Counted from the stretch's first letter, positions 1-8,694 are shown. The stretch is DNA of 27,804 bases from an uncultured Kiritimatiellota bacterium (GCA_934635045.1 CAKTZA010000052.1:1-27804); one strand, 5' to 3'. Program-made: numbers and translations. The notes: generated by a model from the sequence alone, not told the origin.

Positions 1-366
1 CACGTCGTCGCGGCGCACCGCCTCGCGGAAGTCCTTCACCTTCGCCGGCGCAATGCCCGTCTTCGCCTTGAGTTCGGAGGCCGCGTCGTCGAGCGCCGTC
101 GCGTCGACGTCGCAGAGGACCGTCACGACGCAGTTCGGCAGCTCCGCAAAGCGGCTCATCACCTGGAAGCCGCGCCCGCGCCAGCCCTTCGGATCGACGA
201 CGAAGCCGTTGCCGCGGTTCGCCGTGCGCGCGCACCCGACCACGCAGAGCCGCAGCTTCTTCGACGGGACCGCCGCGCCGAAGAGCGTCCGGGCCGAGGC
301 CAGGGCGAACGCCCCGCCGCCGATCTTGATGAAATTCCTCCTGTTGAGCGCCTTTGCCGTTGTCAT
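1..366 (-). CDS. Gfo/Idh/MocA family oxidoreductase with twin-arginine leader (partial, N-terminus only)
   Basis: Reading leftward from the ATG at 366, the frame stays open to the window edge, giving 122 residues of a longer protein. The N-terminus carries a twin-arginine signal (NRRNFIKIGGG) followed by a hydrophobic stretch, so export through Tat with a bound nucleotide is likely. After it comes KLRLCVVGCARTANRG, a Rossmann-fold beta strand and glycine loop of the Gfo/Idh/MocA type, then a second strand ending VTVLCDVD, where the acidic residue normally contacts the NAD(P) ribose. A ribosome-binding site (GAAAGGAACA) sits just upstream of the start. It lies 55 bp downstream of the next oxidoreductase gene on the same strand and is probably co-transcribed with it. 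The substrate cannot be told; the catalytic C-terminal domain lies outside the window. Confidence 0.85.
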   Translation of the reverse strand, partial: MTTAKALNRRNFIKIGGGAFALASARTLFGAAVPSKKLRLCVVGCARTANRGNGFVVDPKGWRGRGFQVMSRFAELPNCVVTVLCDVDATALDDAASELKAKTGIAPAKVKDFREAVRRDDV

Positions 367-421
367 GGTCTTGTTCCTTTCGTGATGATGCCTGTTCTGC
401 GCGATGTCCCCTGCCAAGCCG

Positions 422-1402
422 TCACTTCCGCGCGGCGGCCAGGGCCTCCGCGAGCGTGACGGGTGCGCCGCCGCGCTTCGCGGACATCTCCGCCGCCTCC
501 ATGAGCGCGAAGATCTCCAGCGTCTCCTCCGGCGGGAACGGCACGACGCCCGTGCGGAAGAACGTCACGATCTCCCGCAGCAGCGGCTCGTAGCCGGCGT
601 AGCCGTCGGAGACGACGACCGGGTTCTTCCTGTCCTTCGGCTTCTCGGGCAGGATGTACCCCGAATACGTCCAGCCGTCGCGCAGGAGGTGGAGCTGCCC
701 CATCCGGCCGTTCGGGTAGGCGATGTTCACGACGTCGTCCGTCGCGCTGCGGAAGCAGCTCACCTTCTCCGCGCCCGTGCCCATCACCGTCACGTACGGC
801 TCGAAGCCGTGGATGCCGTACCAGCTGTAGTAGTTGTGCGTGCCCTGCTCCTCCTCGGGCGAGGGCGACGTCAGCGCGACCGTGCGGATCGGCCCGTACG
901 CGCCCGCGCGCGCGGCCTGGACGGCCTTGCCGTAGCGAAGCGCGGACGACGAGAAGTACTTCGCCCCGAGCCGCCGGCCGAGGTCGTAGATCCGTACCGC
1001 GTCGCGCAGGTCGTGCGCGAGCGGCTTGTCGATGAAGCAGGGCTTGCCGGAGGCGAACACCTTCTCGGCCTGCCAGAGATGCTCGCGCCCGTCGTTCGTT
1101 TCCAGGCAGATGCAGTCGGCGGACGCGATCAGCGCGTCGATCGTCGGGACGATCTCGACGCCCATCTCCTTCATCTGCGCGATGTACTGCGGATAGCGGT
1201 TCGTCGCGGAGGCGATGTCCTTCGACCCCCACTGGTAGGCGTGCGTGACGCGGAAGCCCGCGACGGCGGGGTCTTTCGTCACGTTCATGATCTTCGTGAA
1301 CGCGATCGCGTGGCTCGTGTCGAGCCCGATGATGCCGACCTTGGTCTCCGCCCGCGCGACAGCCGCCACGCCGCAGACGATGGACAAGACGATGTGCTTC
1401 AT
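422..1402 (-). CDS. Gfo/Idh/MocA family oxidoreductase, exported
   Basis: A 326-residue protein predicted to be an NAD(P)-dependent sugar or polyol oxidoreductase. It starts MKHIVLSIVCGVAAVARA, a Sec-type signal peptide, followed by KVGIIGLDTSHAIAF, the Rossmann nucleotide-binding loop. The segment CFIDKPLAHD corresponds to the E-K-P motif of the family, with Asp in place of Glu; the lysine is the usual catalytic residue. The C-terminal domain (roughly residues 125-326) matches the GFO/IDH/MocA alpha/beta fold in length. The start at 1402 is chosen because AAGGAG lies 7 nt upstream; the much longer open frame that continues upstream runs antisense to the regulator gene and is an artefact of GC-rich sequence. 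It is divergent from the XylR-type regulator, which suggests that protein controls it. The exact substrate is unknown. Confidence 0.85.
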   Translation of the reverse strand: MKHIVLSIVCGVAAVARAETKVGIIGLDTSHAIAFTKIMNVTKDPAVAGFRVTHAYQWGSKDIASATNRYPQYIAQMKEMGVEIVPTIDALIASADCICLETNDGREHLWQAEKVFASGKPCFIDKPLAHDLRDAVRIYDLGRRLGAKYFSSSALRYGKAVQAARAGAYGPIRTVALTSPSPEEEQGTHNYYSWYGIHGFEPYVTVMGTGAEKVSCFRSATDDVVNIAYPNGRMGQLHLLRDGWTYSGYILPEKPKDRKNPVVVSDGYAGYEPLLREIVTFFRTGVVPFPPEETLEIFALMEAAEMSAKRGGAPVTLAEALAAARK

Positions 1403-1431
1403 GCCGTTTCTCCTTAAATCTGGAACGCATG

Positions 1432-1445
1432 ATATGATACCATAT
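1432..1445 (-). promoter_or_regulatory. Possible leftward -10 and dyad in divergent intergenic region
   Basis: The 129-bp gap between the two divergent genes contains the short dyad ATATG-ATAC-CATAT. On the minus strand it includes TATCAT preceded by TATGG, resembling an extended -10 for the oxidoreductase operon. A convincing -35 is not visible. The dyad could equally be a regulator site. Confidence 0.35.
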
Positions 1446-1495
1446 TCCGGCGTCGGGCGGGGGCGCTTTCCTTTTGCAAAAAAAAAGGCGAGGCA

Positions 1496-1525
1496 TTGCA
1501 AAATCCGAAGGCTCTGTGCTATACT
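1496..1525 (+). promoter_or_regulatory. Promoter of the XylR-type regulator (leaderless arrangement)
   Basis: TTGCAA at 1496-1501 and TATACT at 1520-1525 are separated by 18 bp, with TGTGC directly before the -10. Only six bases lie between the -10 and the ATG at 1532, so transcription should start at or next to the start codon. Confidence 0.6.
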
Positions 1526-1531
1526 TCCCGC

Positions 1532-2647
1532 ATGACGCACAAAGATGTTCTCCTGCTGACGTCCCCCTCGGCGGCCGCCTGCCTGCGGGGCGTCGCCCGC
1601 TTCGCGCAGGCCTGCGGCTGGTTCCTCACGATCGACGACCGCGAGCGTCCGCCCCTCGACTGGCGGGGCGACGGGGTTCTGGCGACCGTTGGCGCGCATC
1701 GGCTGGCGCTTCTGGACTTCGTCCGGCGCGCGCGTCGGCGGGGCGTTCCCGTCGTCGACCTGACGAACGACGTCCCGTCGCTCCGCATGCCGCGCGTCTG
1801 CGGCGACAACTTCGCGATCGGCCGTCTCGCGGCCGAACACTTCCGCGAGAGAGGCTTCCGGCGCGCCGCCTGGTTCGCCTCGAAAACGGGCAACGTGCAG
1901 CGGCAGCGACTGCGGGGGCTGGTCGAGAACGGCTTCCCGGACGCCGTGCGCCTCGACGGGCTCGACCGTCCGCGCCTCGCGCACGCGCTCGCGCAGCTGG
2001 AGAAGCCCGTCGCCGTCTTCGCCTACTCGGACAACGACGCCTCGCGCGTCCTGAACGCCTGCCGCGACGCGCAGGTCGCCGTGCCCGAAGAGGTCGCGAT
2101 CCTCGGTGTGGACGACAATGCGCTCATCTGCCTCAACCAGCCGACGCCGCTCTCGTCCGTTCGCCATGACCTGGAGCGCGTCGGCTCCGAAGGGGCCGCC
2201 CTGCTCCAGTCGCTGATGGACTCGCCGCAGGCCGGGCGGACGTGCCCCGATCCTGTCCTCATCCCGCCGCGCGGCGTCGCCGTGCGCCAGTCCACGCAGA
2301 CCGAGGCGGCGGAGGACCCGCTCCTGCGGCGGGCGTTCGCCGTCATCCGTCGCGACCTCGGCCGCGCGACGGGCGTCGCGCAGGTCGCCGACGAGCTCGG
2401 CGTCACGTGCGCCGCGCTGAACCGCGTCGTCCGCCGCGAGCGCGGGCGGACGCTCGCGGCCGAGCTCGTCCGGCTGCGGCTGGCGCGCGCCCGCGTCCTC
2501 CTCGCCGGGACGGACCTGAAGCTCGAGGCGGTTGCGGCGGAGACGGGCTTCTGCCATGCCGCCCATCTCGCAAACGCCTTTCACAAGGCGTTCGGCCTGT
2601 CGCCCGGACGCTTTCGCGCCGCGAGCCGGGGGCCCGCCGAGAGTTAA
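1532..2647 (+). CDS. XylR-type AraC family transcriptional regulator
   Basis: A 371-residue regulator with two domains. Residues about 1-255 form a LacI/periplasmic-binding-like sensor (segments such as VPVVDLTNDVPS, GDNFAIGRLAAEHF and EVAILGVDDNALIC are typical of the XylR/LacI sensor fold). Residues about 270-371 form an AraC helix-turn-helix pair, including ADELGVTCAALNRVVRRERG and LEAVAAETGFCHAAHLANAFHKAFGLSPGRFR. Such proteins bind sugars and activate catabolic operons. The start at 1532 is preferred over an upstream in-frame ATG at 1496 because the predicted -10 lies between the two. It sits between a leftward oxidoreductase pair and the rightward uronate operon and is the natural candidate to control both. 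The ligand is not known; a hexuronate or an oligosaccharide derivative is an inference from context. Confidence 0.88.
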   Translation: MTHKDVLLLTSPSAAACLRGVARFAQACGWFLTIDDRERPPLDWRGDGVLATVGAHRLALLDFVRRARRRGVPVVDLTNDVPSLRMPRVCGDNFAIGRLAAEHFRERGFRRAAWFASKTGNVQRQRLRGLVENGFPDAVRLDGLDRPRLAHALAQLEKPVAVFAYSDNDASRVLNACRDAQVAVPEEVAILGVDDNALICLNQPTPLSSVRHDLERVGSEGAALLQSLMDSPQAGRTCPDPVLIPPRGVAVRQSTQTEAAEDPLLRRAFAVIRRDLGRATGVAQVADELGVTCAALNRVVRRERGRTLAAELVRLRLARARVLLAGTDLKLEAVAAETGFCHAAHLANAFHKAFGLSPGRFRAASRGPAES

Positions 2648-2672
2648 GGTTTTGTCCACTGGAACTTTCGCG

Positions 2673-2702
2673 TTGCCGTCCGCCGCGGGATTGTGCTATA
2701 AT
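2673..2702 (+). promoter_or_regulatory. Promoter of the uronate operon (leaderless arrangement)
   Basis: TTGCCG at 2673-2678, an 18-bp spacer, then TGTGC and a perfect TATAAT at 2697-2702. The chosen ATG at 2710 lies seven bases after the -10, so the mRNA probably begins at the start codon. No Shine-Dalgarno sequence is present. Confidence 0.7.
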
Positions 2703-2709
2703 GCGTCCC

Positions 2710-4113
2710 ATGAAAATGACGTACATGGGTTCCGACTTCCTGCTCGACACGGACGCCGCGCGCGAACTGTACCACCGGCACGCGGCGAAGATGCCGATCA
2801 TCGACTACCACTGCCACCTGCCGCCGAAGGAGATCGCCGACGACGTGCGGTGGTCTGACATCGCGCAGGTCTGGCTCGGCGGCGACCACTACAAGTGGCG
2901 CCAGATGCGCTCGAACGGCGTCGACGAGCGCTACTGCACGGGCGACGCGCCGTGGCACGACAAGTTCGTCAAGTTCGCCGAGACGATGGAGCGCCTCGTC
3001 AAGAACCCGCTCTTCGACTGGTCTCACCTGGAGCTCTCGCGCTACTTCGGCGTGAACGAGCGGCTGTGCGGCGCCTCGGCCGAGCGCATCTGGAGGATGT
3101 GCAACGCGAAGCTGAAGCAGAAGGGCTTCTCCGCGCGCGGGCTCATGAAGAAGTCCCGCGTCGCCGTCGTCTGCACGACGGACGACCCGGTCGACTCGCT
3201 GGAGCACCACCTCGCGATCGCGAAGGCCCCCTTCGGCACGCGGATCCTGCCGGCGTGGCGCTCCGACAAGGCGTCGAAGATCGACTGCCTGCCGGCCTGG
3301 AACGCCTGGATGGACCGGCTCGCGGCGGCGGCGAAGACGCCCGTGAAAACGTATGACGACTTCCTCGGCGCGATGGGCAGGCGCCACGCCTTCTTCGCGA
3401 AGGCCGGGTGCGTCATCTCCGACTACGGCATCACCGAGGTCTTCGCCGCGCCCTACACCGACGCGGAGGTCGCGAAGATCTTCAAAAAGGCGCGCGCGGG
3501 GCGGGCCGTCACGGCCGAGGAGGCCCTGAAGTTCAAGAGCGCGTGGCTCTACGAGGGGCTGAAGGCCGACGCGGCGGCGAACTGGACGGCGCAGCTGCAC
3601 TACAACTGCCTGCGGGACAACAACTCGGCGATGTTCGAGAGGCTGGGGCCCGACACGGGCTTCGACTGCATCGGCGACTGGAGCGTGACCGAGTCGCTCT
3701 CGCGCCTCTTCGACCGGCTGGAGCGGGCGGACGCGCTGCCGCGCACGATCCTCTACTCGCTCAACCCGAAGGACAACGAGATGCTCGCGACGCTGATGGG
3801 CTGCTTCCAGAAGGGGCCGACGCGCGGCAAGCTGCAGCTCGGCTCGGGCTGGTGGTTCCTCGACCAGAAGGACGGCATGAAGAAGCAGATCGAGGCCCTG
3901 TCGGCGCTTGGCTGCCTTGGCAACTTCGTCGGCATGCTCACCGACTCGCGCAGCTTCCTCAGCTACACGCGCCACGAGTACTTCCGCCGCATCCTCTGCC
4001 AGAAGCTCGGCCAGGAGGTCGAGAAGGGCGAGATCCCGGACGATCTCGACTGGCTCGGCGGCCTCGTCGAGGACATCTCGTACAACAACGCGAAGCGGTA
4101 TTTCGGTTTCTGA
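2710..4113 (+). CDS. uxaC: Uronate (glucuronate/galacturonate) isomerase
   Basis: A 467-residue protein matching the usual length of uronate isomerase (about 470). It converts D-glucuronate to D-fructuronate or D-galacturonate to D-tagaturonate in the cytoplasm. The amidohydrolase-like metal site is seen in DYHCHLPP (residues 32-39), and family landmarks follow: the long region with TTDDPVDSLEHH, the WTAQLHYNCLRDNNSAMF segment, LGSGWWFLDQKDGM and the C-terminal GMLTDSRSFLSYTRHEYFRRILC. The start at 2710 is preferred to the in-frame ATG at 2701, which overlaps the -10 box. This is the first gene of a seven-gene operon and is followed after 30 bp by an exported oxidoreductase. Its presence identifies a hexuronate as one of the substrates of the cluster. 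Confidence 0.95.
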   Translation: MKMTYMGSDFLLDTDAARELYHRHAAKMPIIDYHCHLPPKEIADDVRWSDIAQVWLGGDHYKWRQMRSNGVDERYCTGDAPWHDKFVKFAETMERLVKNPLFDWSHLELSRYFGVNERLCGASAERIWRMCNAKLKQKGFSARGLMKKSRVAVVCTTDDPVDSLEHHLAIAKAPFGTRILPAWRSDKASKIDCLPAWNAWMDRLAAAAKTPVKTYDDFLGAMGRRHAFFAKAGCVISDYGITEVFAAPYTDAEVAKIFKKARAGRAVTAEEALKFKSAWLYEGLKADAAANWTAQLHYNCLRDNNSAMFERLGPDTGFDCIGDWSVTESLSRLFDRLERADALPRTILYSLNPKDNEMLATLMGCFQKGPTRGKLQLGSGWWFLDQKDGMKKQIEALSALGCLGNFVGMLTDSRSFLSYTRHEYFRRILCQKLGQEVEKGEIPDDLDWLGGLVEDISYNNAKRYFGF

Positions 4114-4143
4114 AACCTTAGCAGCAGAAAGGACAAACAAGAC

Positions 4144-5556
4144 ATGAAAAGAAGAGAGTTCATCAAGAGCGCGGCGGCCGCCGGTGCGGCGCCGCTCCTG
4201 TTCAACGGCTGCGCGACGGGCTTCGTCGCGAACCGCAAGGTCAACGTCGGCGTCATCGGCTACGGCCGCATCGCCTCGACCTTCGAGGTCCCGCACGTCC
4301 TCAGGCGTCCGGATCTCGCGCGCATCGTCGCGATCTGCGACCTTGACCGCAAGCGCGCGCACTTCGGGCGGCTCACCGTCGAGCACGCCTACAACGACGG
4401 CGCGAAGGTCGCCGTCTACACGGACTACAAGGAGCTCTGCGCGCGCGAGGACATCGACGCGGTCATGATCTGCCTGCCGGACTTCTGGCACGCGCTCGTC
4501 GCGACGACGGCGATCTGCTCGGGCAAGGCCGTGTGGCTGCAGAAGCCGTTCACGCAGACGATCGCGGAAGGGCGGCTGCTCGCGAACCTCGCGAAGAAGT
4601 ACGGCACGGTCATGCAGGTCGGATCGCAGCAGCGCAGCTGGAACCAGTTCCAGGCCGTCTGCGCGGCGGTGCAGGCGGGCGTGCTCGGCGACGTGAAGCG
4701 CGTGGAGGTCGGCATCGGCCTCGACCGGGCGGGCGGCAACCGCTGGGCGGAGCCCGTGCCGGCGACGTTCGACTACGAGACGTGGCTGGGCCCGACGGAT
4801 CACGACGTGCCGTACAACTGGACGCGCTGCCACAACGACGACCTCCGGCACATCGCCGACCGTCCGGGCTGGATCCAGCTCGCGCCGTACGGCTGGGGCA
4901 TGATCACGAACTGGGGCGCGCATCACCTCGACATCGCGCGCTGGGGGCTCGGCGCGGTCGGGCCGGAGGGCGTGACCGGCACGTGCCAGTGGATGGACCT
5001 CTCGGGCGACAAGCTCTGGAACGTCCACACGAACTATGACCTGCACTACTCGTTCAACGGCGGCAAGACGGACGTCCACGTCTGCGACAAGTACCAGAAC
5101 GGCATCAAGTTCGTCGGCGAGAACGGCGACTGGCTCTGGTGCACGCGCGGCGCGGCCAAGGTCACGCCGTCCGACCCCGAGCCGCAGGTGCGGCCGGGCG
5201 ACCTCGGACCGATCGCGGCGTCGCGTGACGCGCTGATGCCGAAGCTCGAGCCCATGCCGTGCAGCGTGCTCCAGCGGCACGTCAACAACTGGCTGGAGGC
5301 CGTCCAGGCCAAGGACCCGACGAAGACCGTGACGAACGCCGAGGAGGCGCACCGCTCGACCTCGGTCTGCTCGCTCGGCCAGATGTGCATGGAGCTCGGC
5401 CGCGACAAGCGCGCCTTCACGCTCGACTGGGACGCGAAGGCCGAGTCGACCGGAAACGCCGACTACGACAAGCTCATGAAGCCGTTCGCGAACGGCCGGT
5501 TCGACCTCAAGGTCAACCTCGCCGAGTTCGGCCTCAAGATCGAAGACCTCATCTAA
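4144..5556 (+). CDS. Gfo/Idh/MocA family oxidoreductase, Tat-exported
   Basis: A 470-residue protein beginning MKRREFIKSAAAAGAAPLLFNGC, a twin-arginine leader ending in a cysteine that might be lipidated (the lipobox is imperfect). The Rossmann fold starts with KVNVGVIGYGRIAS and continues through IVAICDLD. WLQKPFTQTI occupies the place of the E-K-P motif, with Gln replacing Glu and the lysine kept. The mid-region NYNWT/GMITNWGAHHLDIARWGL is the W-G-x-H-x-x-D signature seen in many members from PVC bacteria and Bacteroidetes. A ribosome-binding site (AGAAAGGAC) lies 10-15 nt before the ATG. It probably oxidises or reduces a sugar hydroxyl in the envelope using tightly bound nucleotide. The close pairing with a TIM-barrel/DUF1080 gene suggests it makes or consumes a 3-keto-sugar intermediate; this is inferred. 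Confidence 0.88.
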   Translation: MKRREFIKSAAAAGAAPLLFNGCATGFVANRKVNVGVIGYGRIASTFEVPHVLRRPDLARIVAICDLDRKRAHFGRLTVEHAYNDGAKVAVYTDYKELCAREDIDAVMICLPDFWHALVATTAICSGKAVWLQKPFTQTIAEGRLLANLAKKYGTVMQVGSQQRSWNQFQAVCAAVQAGVLGDVKRVEVGIGLDRAGGNRWAEPVPATFDYETWLGPTDHDVPYNWTRCHNDDLRHIADRPGWIQLAPYGWGMITNWGAHHLDIARWGLGAVGPEGVTGTCQWMDLSGDKLWNVHTNYDLHYSFNGGKTDVHVCDKYQNGIKFVGENGDWLWCTRGAAKVTPSDPEPQVRPGDLGPIAASRDALMPKLEPMPCSVLQRHVNNWLEAVQAKDPTKTVTNAEEAHRSTSVCSLGQMCMELGRDKRAFTLDWDAKAESTGNADYDKLMKPFANGRFDLKVNLAEFGLKIEDLI

Positions 5557-5584
5557 CGCATACACACGAAAGAACTTTTCCGAA

Positions 5585-7237
5585 ATGAAGAAACTTCTCT
5601 TTTCGCTCGTCCTGGCGGCCGCGTCCGTCGCGTCCGCCCAGGTTCCGTTCAAGCTCGGCATCGCGCGCTACACGATGCACAAGGCGGGGCTCTACAAGGC
5701 CCTCGACATCATGAAGACGCTCGACACGCACTACCTCGGCCTTATTGAGGGGTCGATCCGGTACGATGCGCCCGAGGCGGAGATCGCCGCGTACAAGGCG
5801 CACTGCGCGCAGTACGGCGTCGAGGTCGTCTCGGCGGGCCCGCTCTACTTCTCGACCGAGTCCGAGCTCAAGGCCTGCTGCGAATTCGCCAAGCGCTACG
5901 GCATGAAGTACATCTCGGTCGTGCCGTTCGAGTGGAACCCGAAGATCGCGCACATCACGGGCGACGATCCGGCGAAGGTCAACGCCGAACGCCGCAAGAT
6001 CCTGCCGCCGTCCGAATGGCGGATCGAGTCCGACAGGATGATGGACGTGCTGGAGGACTACTGCCGGAAGTACGACCTGCGCGCGGCGGTGCACAACCAC
6101 GGGCCGGACAACGCCTACCTCTATCCGACGGGCGAGGCGTCGCTGAAGCGCATCGGCAACCGCGACCGCCGGATCGGCGTCTGCCTGGACGTCGGGCACG
6201 AGCGCCGCGCGGGGCTTGACCCGGCCGCGTTCATCCGCCGCCACGGCGACCGCATCGTCGAGGTCCACATGAAGAACATCAAGATCGACCCCGTGCAGAA
6301 CTTCGCGCGGATCGGCTCGCGCGGCGAGCTGGACATCCCGGCGATCATGCAGGCTCTGGCGGACGTCGGGTTCGACGGCTACTGCCTCGTCGAGTACGAG
6401 ACCGACTTCGACGACAACCTCGTGCCGCTCGCCGAGTCGATCGGCTACTACCGCGGCTGCATGGACGCCGTGAAGGCCAAGGCCGTGATGCAGCCTGTCC
6501 CGGCGGGCGCGAACACGCTCACGGCGGCGGAGCGGGCCGAGGGCTACGAGCTCCTGTTCGACGGCGTGAACCTGCCGTCGGACAAGTTCGTCGGCGTCAA
6601 GGAGGCGTTCAAGGCCTTCCCGAAGAAGGGCTGGTTCGTCAAGGACGGGTGCCTCACGATGCGGCCGGTGAGCGGCATCGCCAACGGCACGTGGTTCGCG
6701 CTGCCGCCCGAAGACCAGAAGCTCGGCGGCGGGGGCGACATCGCGACGGTGAAGAAGTACCGCGACTTCGCGTTCAAGTTCGACTTCCGCCTCACGGAGG
6801 CGGCGAACTCGGGCGTCAAGTACTTCCTCGACGAGACGCAGAACGGCGGCTCGTGCGAGGAGTACCAGATCCTCGAGAACGGCCATCCCGACGCCTCGAA
6901 GGGCGTGGACGGCAACCGCAAGGCCGCGTCGCTCTACGACATCTACCCGGCGCACGCGGACGCCCTCCTCCGGGGCGTCGGCCAGTGGAACAGCGGCATG
7001 GTCGTCGCGAAGGGCGGCAAGGTCGAGCACTGGCTCAACGGCGTGAAGGTCCTTGAGTACACGCGCGGCACGCCCGCGTTCAAGGCGGCCGTGCGGGCGT
7101 CGAAGTACGCGACGTGGGGCAAGACGACGGACGGCAAGCCGCAGGACTGGGGCGAGGTCCCGGAGGGGCGGCTTCTCCTGCAGGACCACTCCGACTCGAC
7201 CGTCTCGTTCTGCAACCTGAAGGTGAAGGAACTCTAA
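5585..7237 (+). CDS. Exported fusion: sugar isomerase/epimerase TIM barrel plus DUF1080 (3-keto-disaccharide hydrolase family)
   Basis: A 550-residue protein with a Sec signal peptide (residues 1-19, ending SVASA). Residues about 20-285 form an AP-endonuclease-2-like TIM barrel of the sugar isomerase/epimerase group; the metal ligands appear in AVHNHGPDN, GVCLDVGH, VEVHMKN and CLVEYETDFD. After a short linker, residues about 315-550 form a DUF1080 domain: YELLFDGVNL, GWFVKDGCL, FKFDFRLTEAANSGVKYF, EEYQILEN, SLYDIYPA, KVEHWLNGVKVLEY and the closing RLLLQDHSDSTVSFCNLKVKEL pattern. DUF1080 members act on 3-keto-glycosides, and TIM barrels of this type occur beside them as separate genes, so the fusion joins two steps of one likely envelope pathway. 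It sits between two Tat-exported oxidoreductases (gaps of 28 and 18 bp). Fold assignment is firm; the exact reaction is inferred. Confidence 0.88.
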   Translation: MKKLLFSLVLAAASVASAQVPFKLGIARYTMHKAGLYKALDIMKTLDTHYLGLIEGSIRYDAPEAEIAAYKAHCAQYGVEVVSAGPLYFSTESELKACCEFAKRYGMKYISVVPFEWNPKIAHITGDDPAKVNAERRKILPPSEWRIESDRMMDVLEDYCRKYDLRAAVHNHGPDNAYLYPTGEASLKRIGNRDRRIGVCLDVGHERRAGLDPAAFIRRHGDRIVEVHMKNIKIDPVQNFARIGSRGELDIPAIMQALADVGFDGYCLVEYETDFDDNLVPLAESIGYYRGCMDAVKAKAVMQPVPAGANTLTAAERAEGYELLFDGVNLPSDKFVGVKEAFKAFPKKGWFVKDGCLTMRPVSGIANGTWFALPPEDQKLGGGGDIATVKKYRDFAFKFDFRLTEAANSGVKYFLDETQNGGSCEEYQILENGHPDASKGVDGNRKAASLYDIYPAHADALLRGVGQWNSGMVVAKGGKVEHWLNGVKVLEYTRGTPAFKAAVRASKYATWGKTTDGKPQDWGEVPEGRLLLQDHSDSTVSFCNLKVKEL

Positions 7238-7255
7238 GGACAGGAGGACGCGCAC

Positions 7256-8689
7256 ATGAACAGAAGAGGCTTCCTGAAGGCATTGGCGGCGGCGGGCGCC
7301 GCGCCCCTGGTCCCCGGCTGCTTCTCGGCGAAGGCGTACCGGGCGAACGGCAAGGTGCGCCTCGCCGCGATCGGCGTGGGGCAGCAGGCGTGGTACGACC
7401 TGCGGCAGTTCTTCGGCAAAAACCCCGCCATCGGCGGCTGCGACTTCCCGCAGGACGCAAGCGACATCTGCGAGCTGGTCGCGCTCTGCGACACGGACAT
7501 GGGCTCGGCGGCGACGCTGCCGGCCCTGAAGGCGTTCCCGTGCCTGCCGCGCTACCGGGACTTCCGCGTCATGTTCGACGAGATGGCGGACGAGATCGAC
7601 GCCGTGCTCGTCGCGATTCCCGACCATTCGCACTTCCCCGCCTGCATCCACGCGATGCGGCTCGGCAAGGCCGTCTACTGCGAGAAGCCGCTCGCCCACA
7701 CGTTCGAGGAATGCCGCCTCCTGATGGAGGCCGAGCGGAAATGCGGCGTCGTCACGCAGATGGGCAACCAGGGCCACTCCTCCGACAAGTACTACCAGCA
7801 CCGGGAATATTTCGCGAAGGGCGTCGTCAAGGACGTCTACAAGGTCAACGTCCACATGAACAACGCCCGTCGCTGGCACAAGTACGGCGGCAACATCTTC
7901 GAGTTCCCCGTCGGCGAGGACATTCCCGCGACGCTCGACTACGACACGTGGCTTGCGGCGGCGCGCTATCACGAGTACTCGGACGCGTACATGCGCGGCG
8001 AGTGGCGCTGCTGGTACGACTTCGGCAGCGGCTGCCTTGGCGACTGGGGCGCGCACACGATGGACTGCGTCCACGAGTTCCTGCTGAAGGGCGACCTGCC
8101 GACGAAGGTCGAGCTGCTGAAGTGCGAGGGCTGGAACCAGTTCTGCTACCCCTGCGCGGTCACGCTCCGCTTCACGTTCCCGAAGAACGCCCTGCACGAC
8201 GCGGTCGAGCTGAACTGGTACGACGGCGTCGCCAACCGGCCGGAGCTGCCGAAGGGGTTCGTCTACGACGTCCCCGACGGCATCCCCCAGAACTCGGCCA
8301 ACGCCGAGGAGAAGGCCGAGGCGCGCAAGCTCTATCCCGGCAAGGAGGTCTACCAGAAGGACGGCACGGTCTGGCAGTCGCTCTCCCACAAGCACCCGCT
8401 GCACCTCGTGGGCGACCACGGCGCGAAGCTGCCCGACTTCCCGCACGAGACGGACTCCCACTACCGGGCGTTCGTCCGCGCCGTGAAGGGCGAGACGAAG
8501 ACGACGAGCCCGTTCTCGGTCGCCGCGCCGCTCTCGCAGCTCTTCTGCCTCGGCAACGTCGCCCAGCGCGTCCGCCGCGGCTTCGCCTTCGACCCCGCGA
8601 AGGGCGCGGTCGTCGGCGACGACTACGCGAACTATTTCCTCAAGGGTCCCGCGCCGCGCAAGGGCTGGGAAGAGTACTACAAGGCGTAA
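7256..8689 (+). CDS. Gfo/Idh/MocA family oxidoreductase, Tat-exported
   Basis: A 477-residue protein beginning MNRRGFLKALAAAGAAPLVPGC, a twin-arginine leader with a possible lipid-accepting cysteine. KVRLAAIGVGQQAW is the nucleotide-binding loop and LVALCDTD the second Rossmann strand. AVYCEKPLAHTFEECR carries the canonical E-K-P motif with the catalytic lysine. CLGDWGAHTMDCVHEFLL corresponds to the W-G-x-H-x-x-D signature of the C-terminal domain. A strong ribosome-binding site (AGGAGG) precedes the start by about 8 nt. It is clearly a paralogue of the oxidoreductase upstream of the TIM-barrel/DUF1080 gene, sharing the 'RRxFxK...AAPL' leader. Two such enzymes flanking one lyase/hydrolase would fit one oxidising the glycoside and the other reducing the keto product, which is inference. 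Confidence 0.88.
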   Translation: MNRRGFLKALAAAGAAPLVPGCFSAKAYRANGKVRLAAIGVGQQAWYDLRQFFGKNPAIGGCDFPQDASDICELVALCDTDMGSAATLPALKAFPCLPRYRDFRVMFDEMADEIDAVLVAIPDHSHFPACIHAMRLGKAVYCEKPLAHTFEECRLLMEAERKCGVVTQMGNQGHSSDKYYQHREYFAKGVVKDVYKVNVHMNNARRWHKYGGNIFEFPVGEDIPATLDYDTWLAAARYHEYSDAYMRGEWRCWYDFGSGCLGDWGAHTMDCVHEFLLKGDLPTKVELLKCEGWNQFCYPCAVTLRFTFPKNALHDAVELNWYDGVANRPELPKGFVYDVPDGIPQNSANAEEKAEARKLYPGKEVYQKDGTVWQSLSHKHPLHLVGDHGAKLPDFPHETDSHYRAFVRAVKGETKTTSPFSVAAPLSQLFCLGNVAQRVRRGFAFDPAKGAVVGDDYANYFLKGPAPRKGWEEYYKA

Positions 8690-8694
8690 CGAAA

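Noticed and set aside
422..2659. A 745-codon leftward frame that would extend the oxidoreductase through the regulator gene
   Set aside because: The extension is antisense to the XylR-type regulator; a good ribosome-binding site and signal peptide place the real start at 1402.
2644..5661. Leftward open frame of about 1005 codons antisense to uxaC and the oxidoreductase
   Set aside because: Composition is dominated by Arg, Ala, Val, Asp and Glu, no domain is recognisable, and it mirrors well-supported genes; long antisense frames are expected in GC-rich coding DNA.
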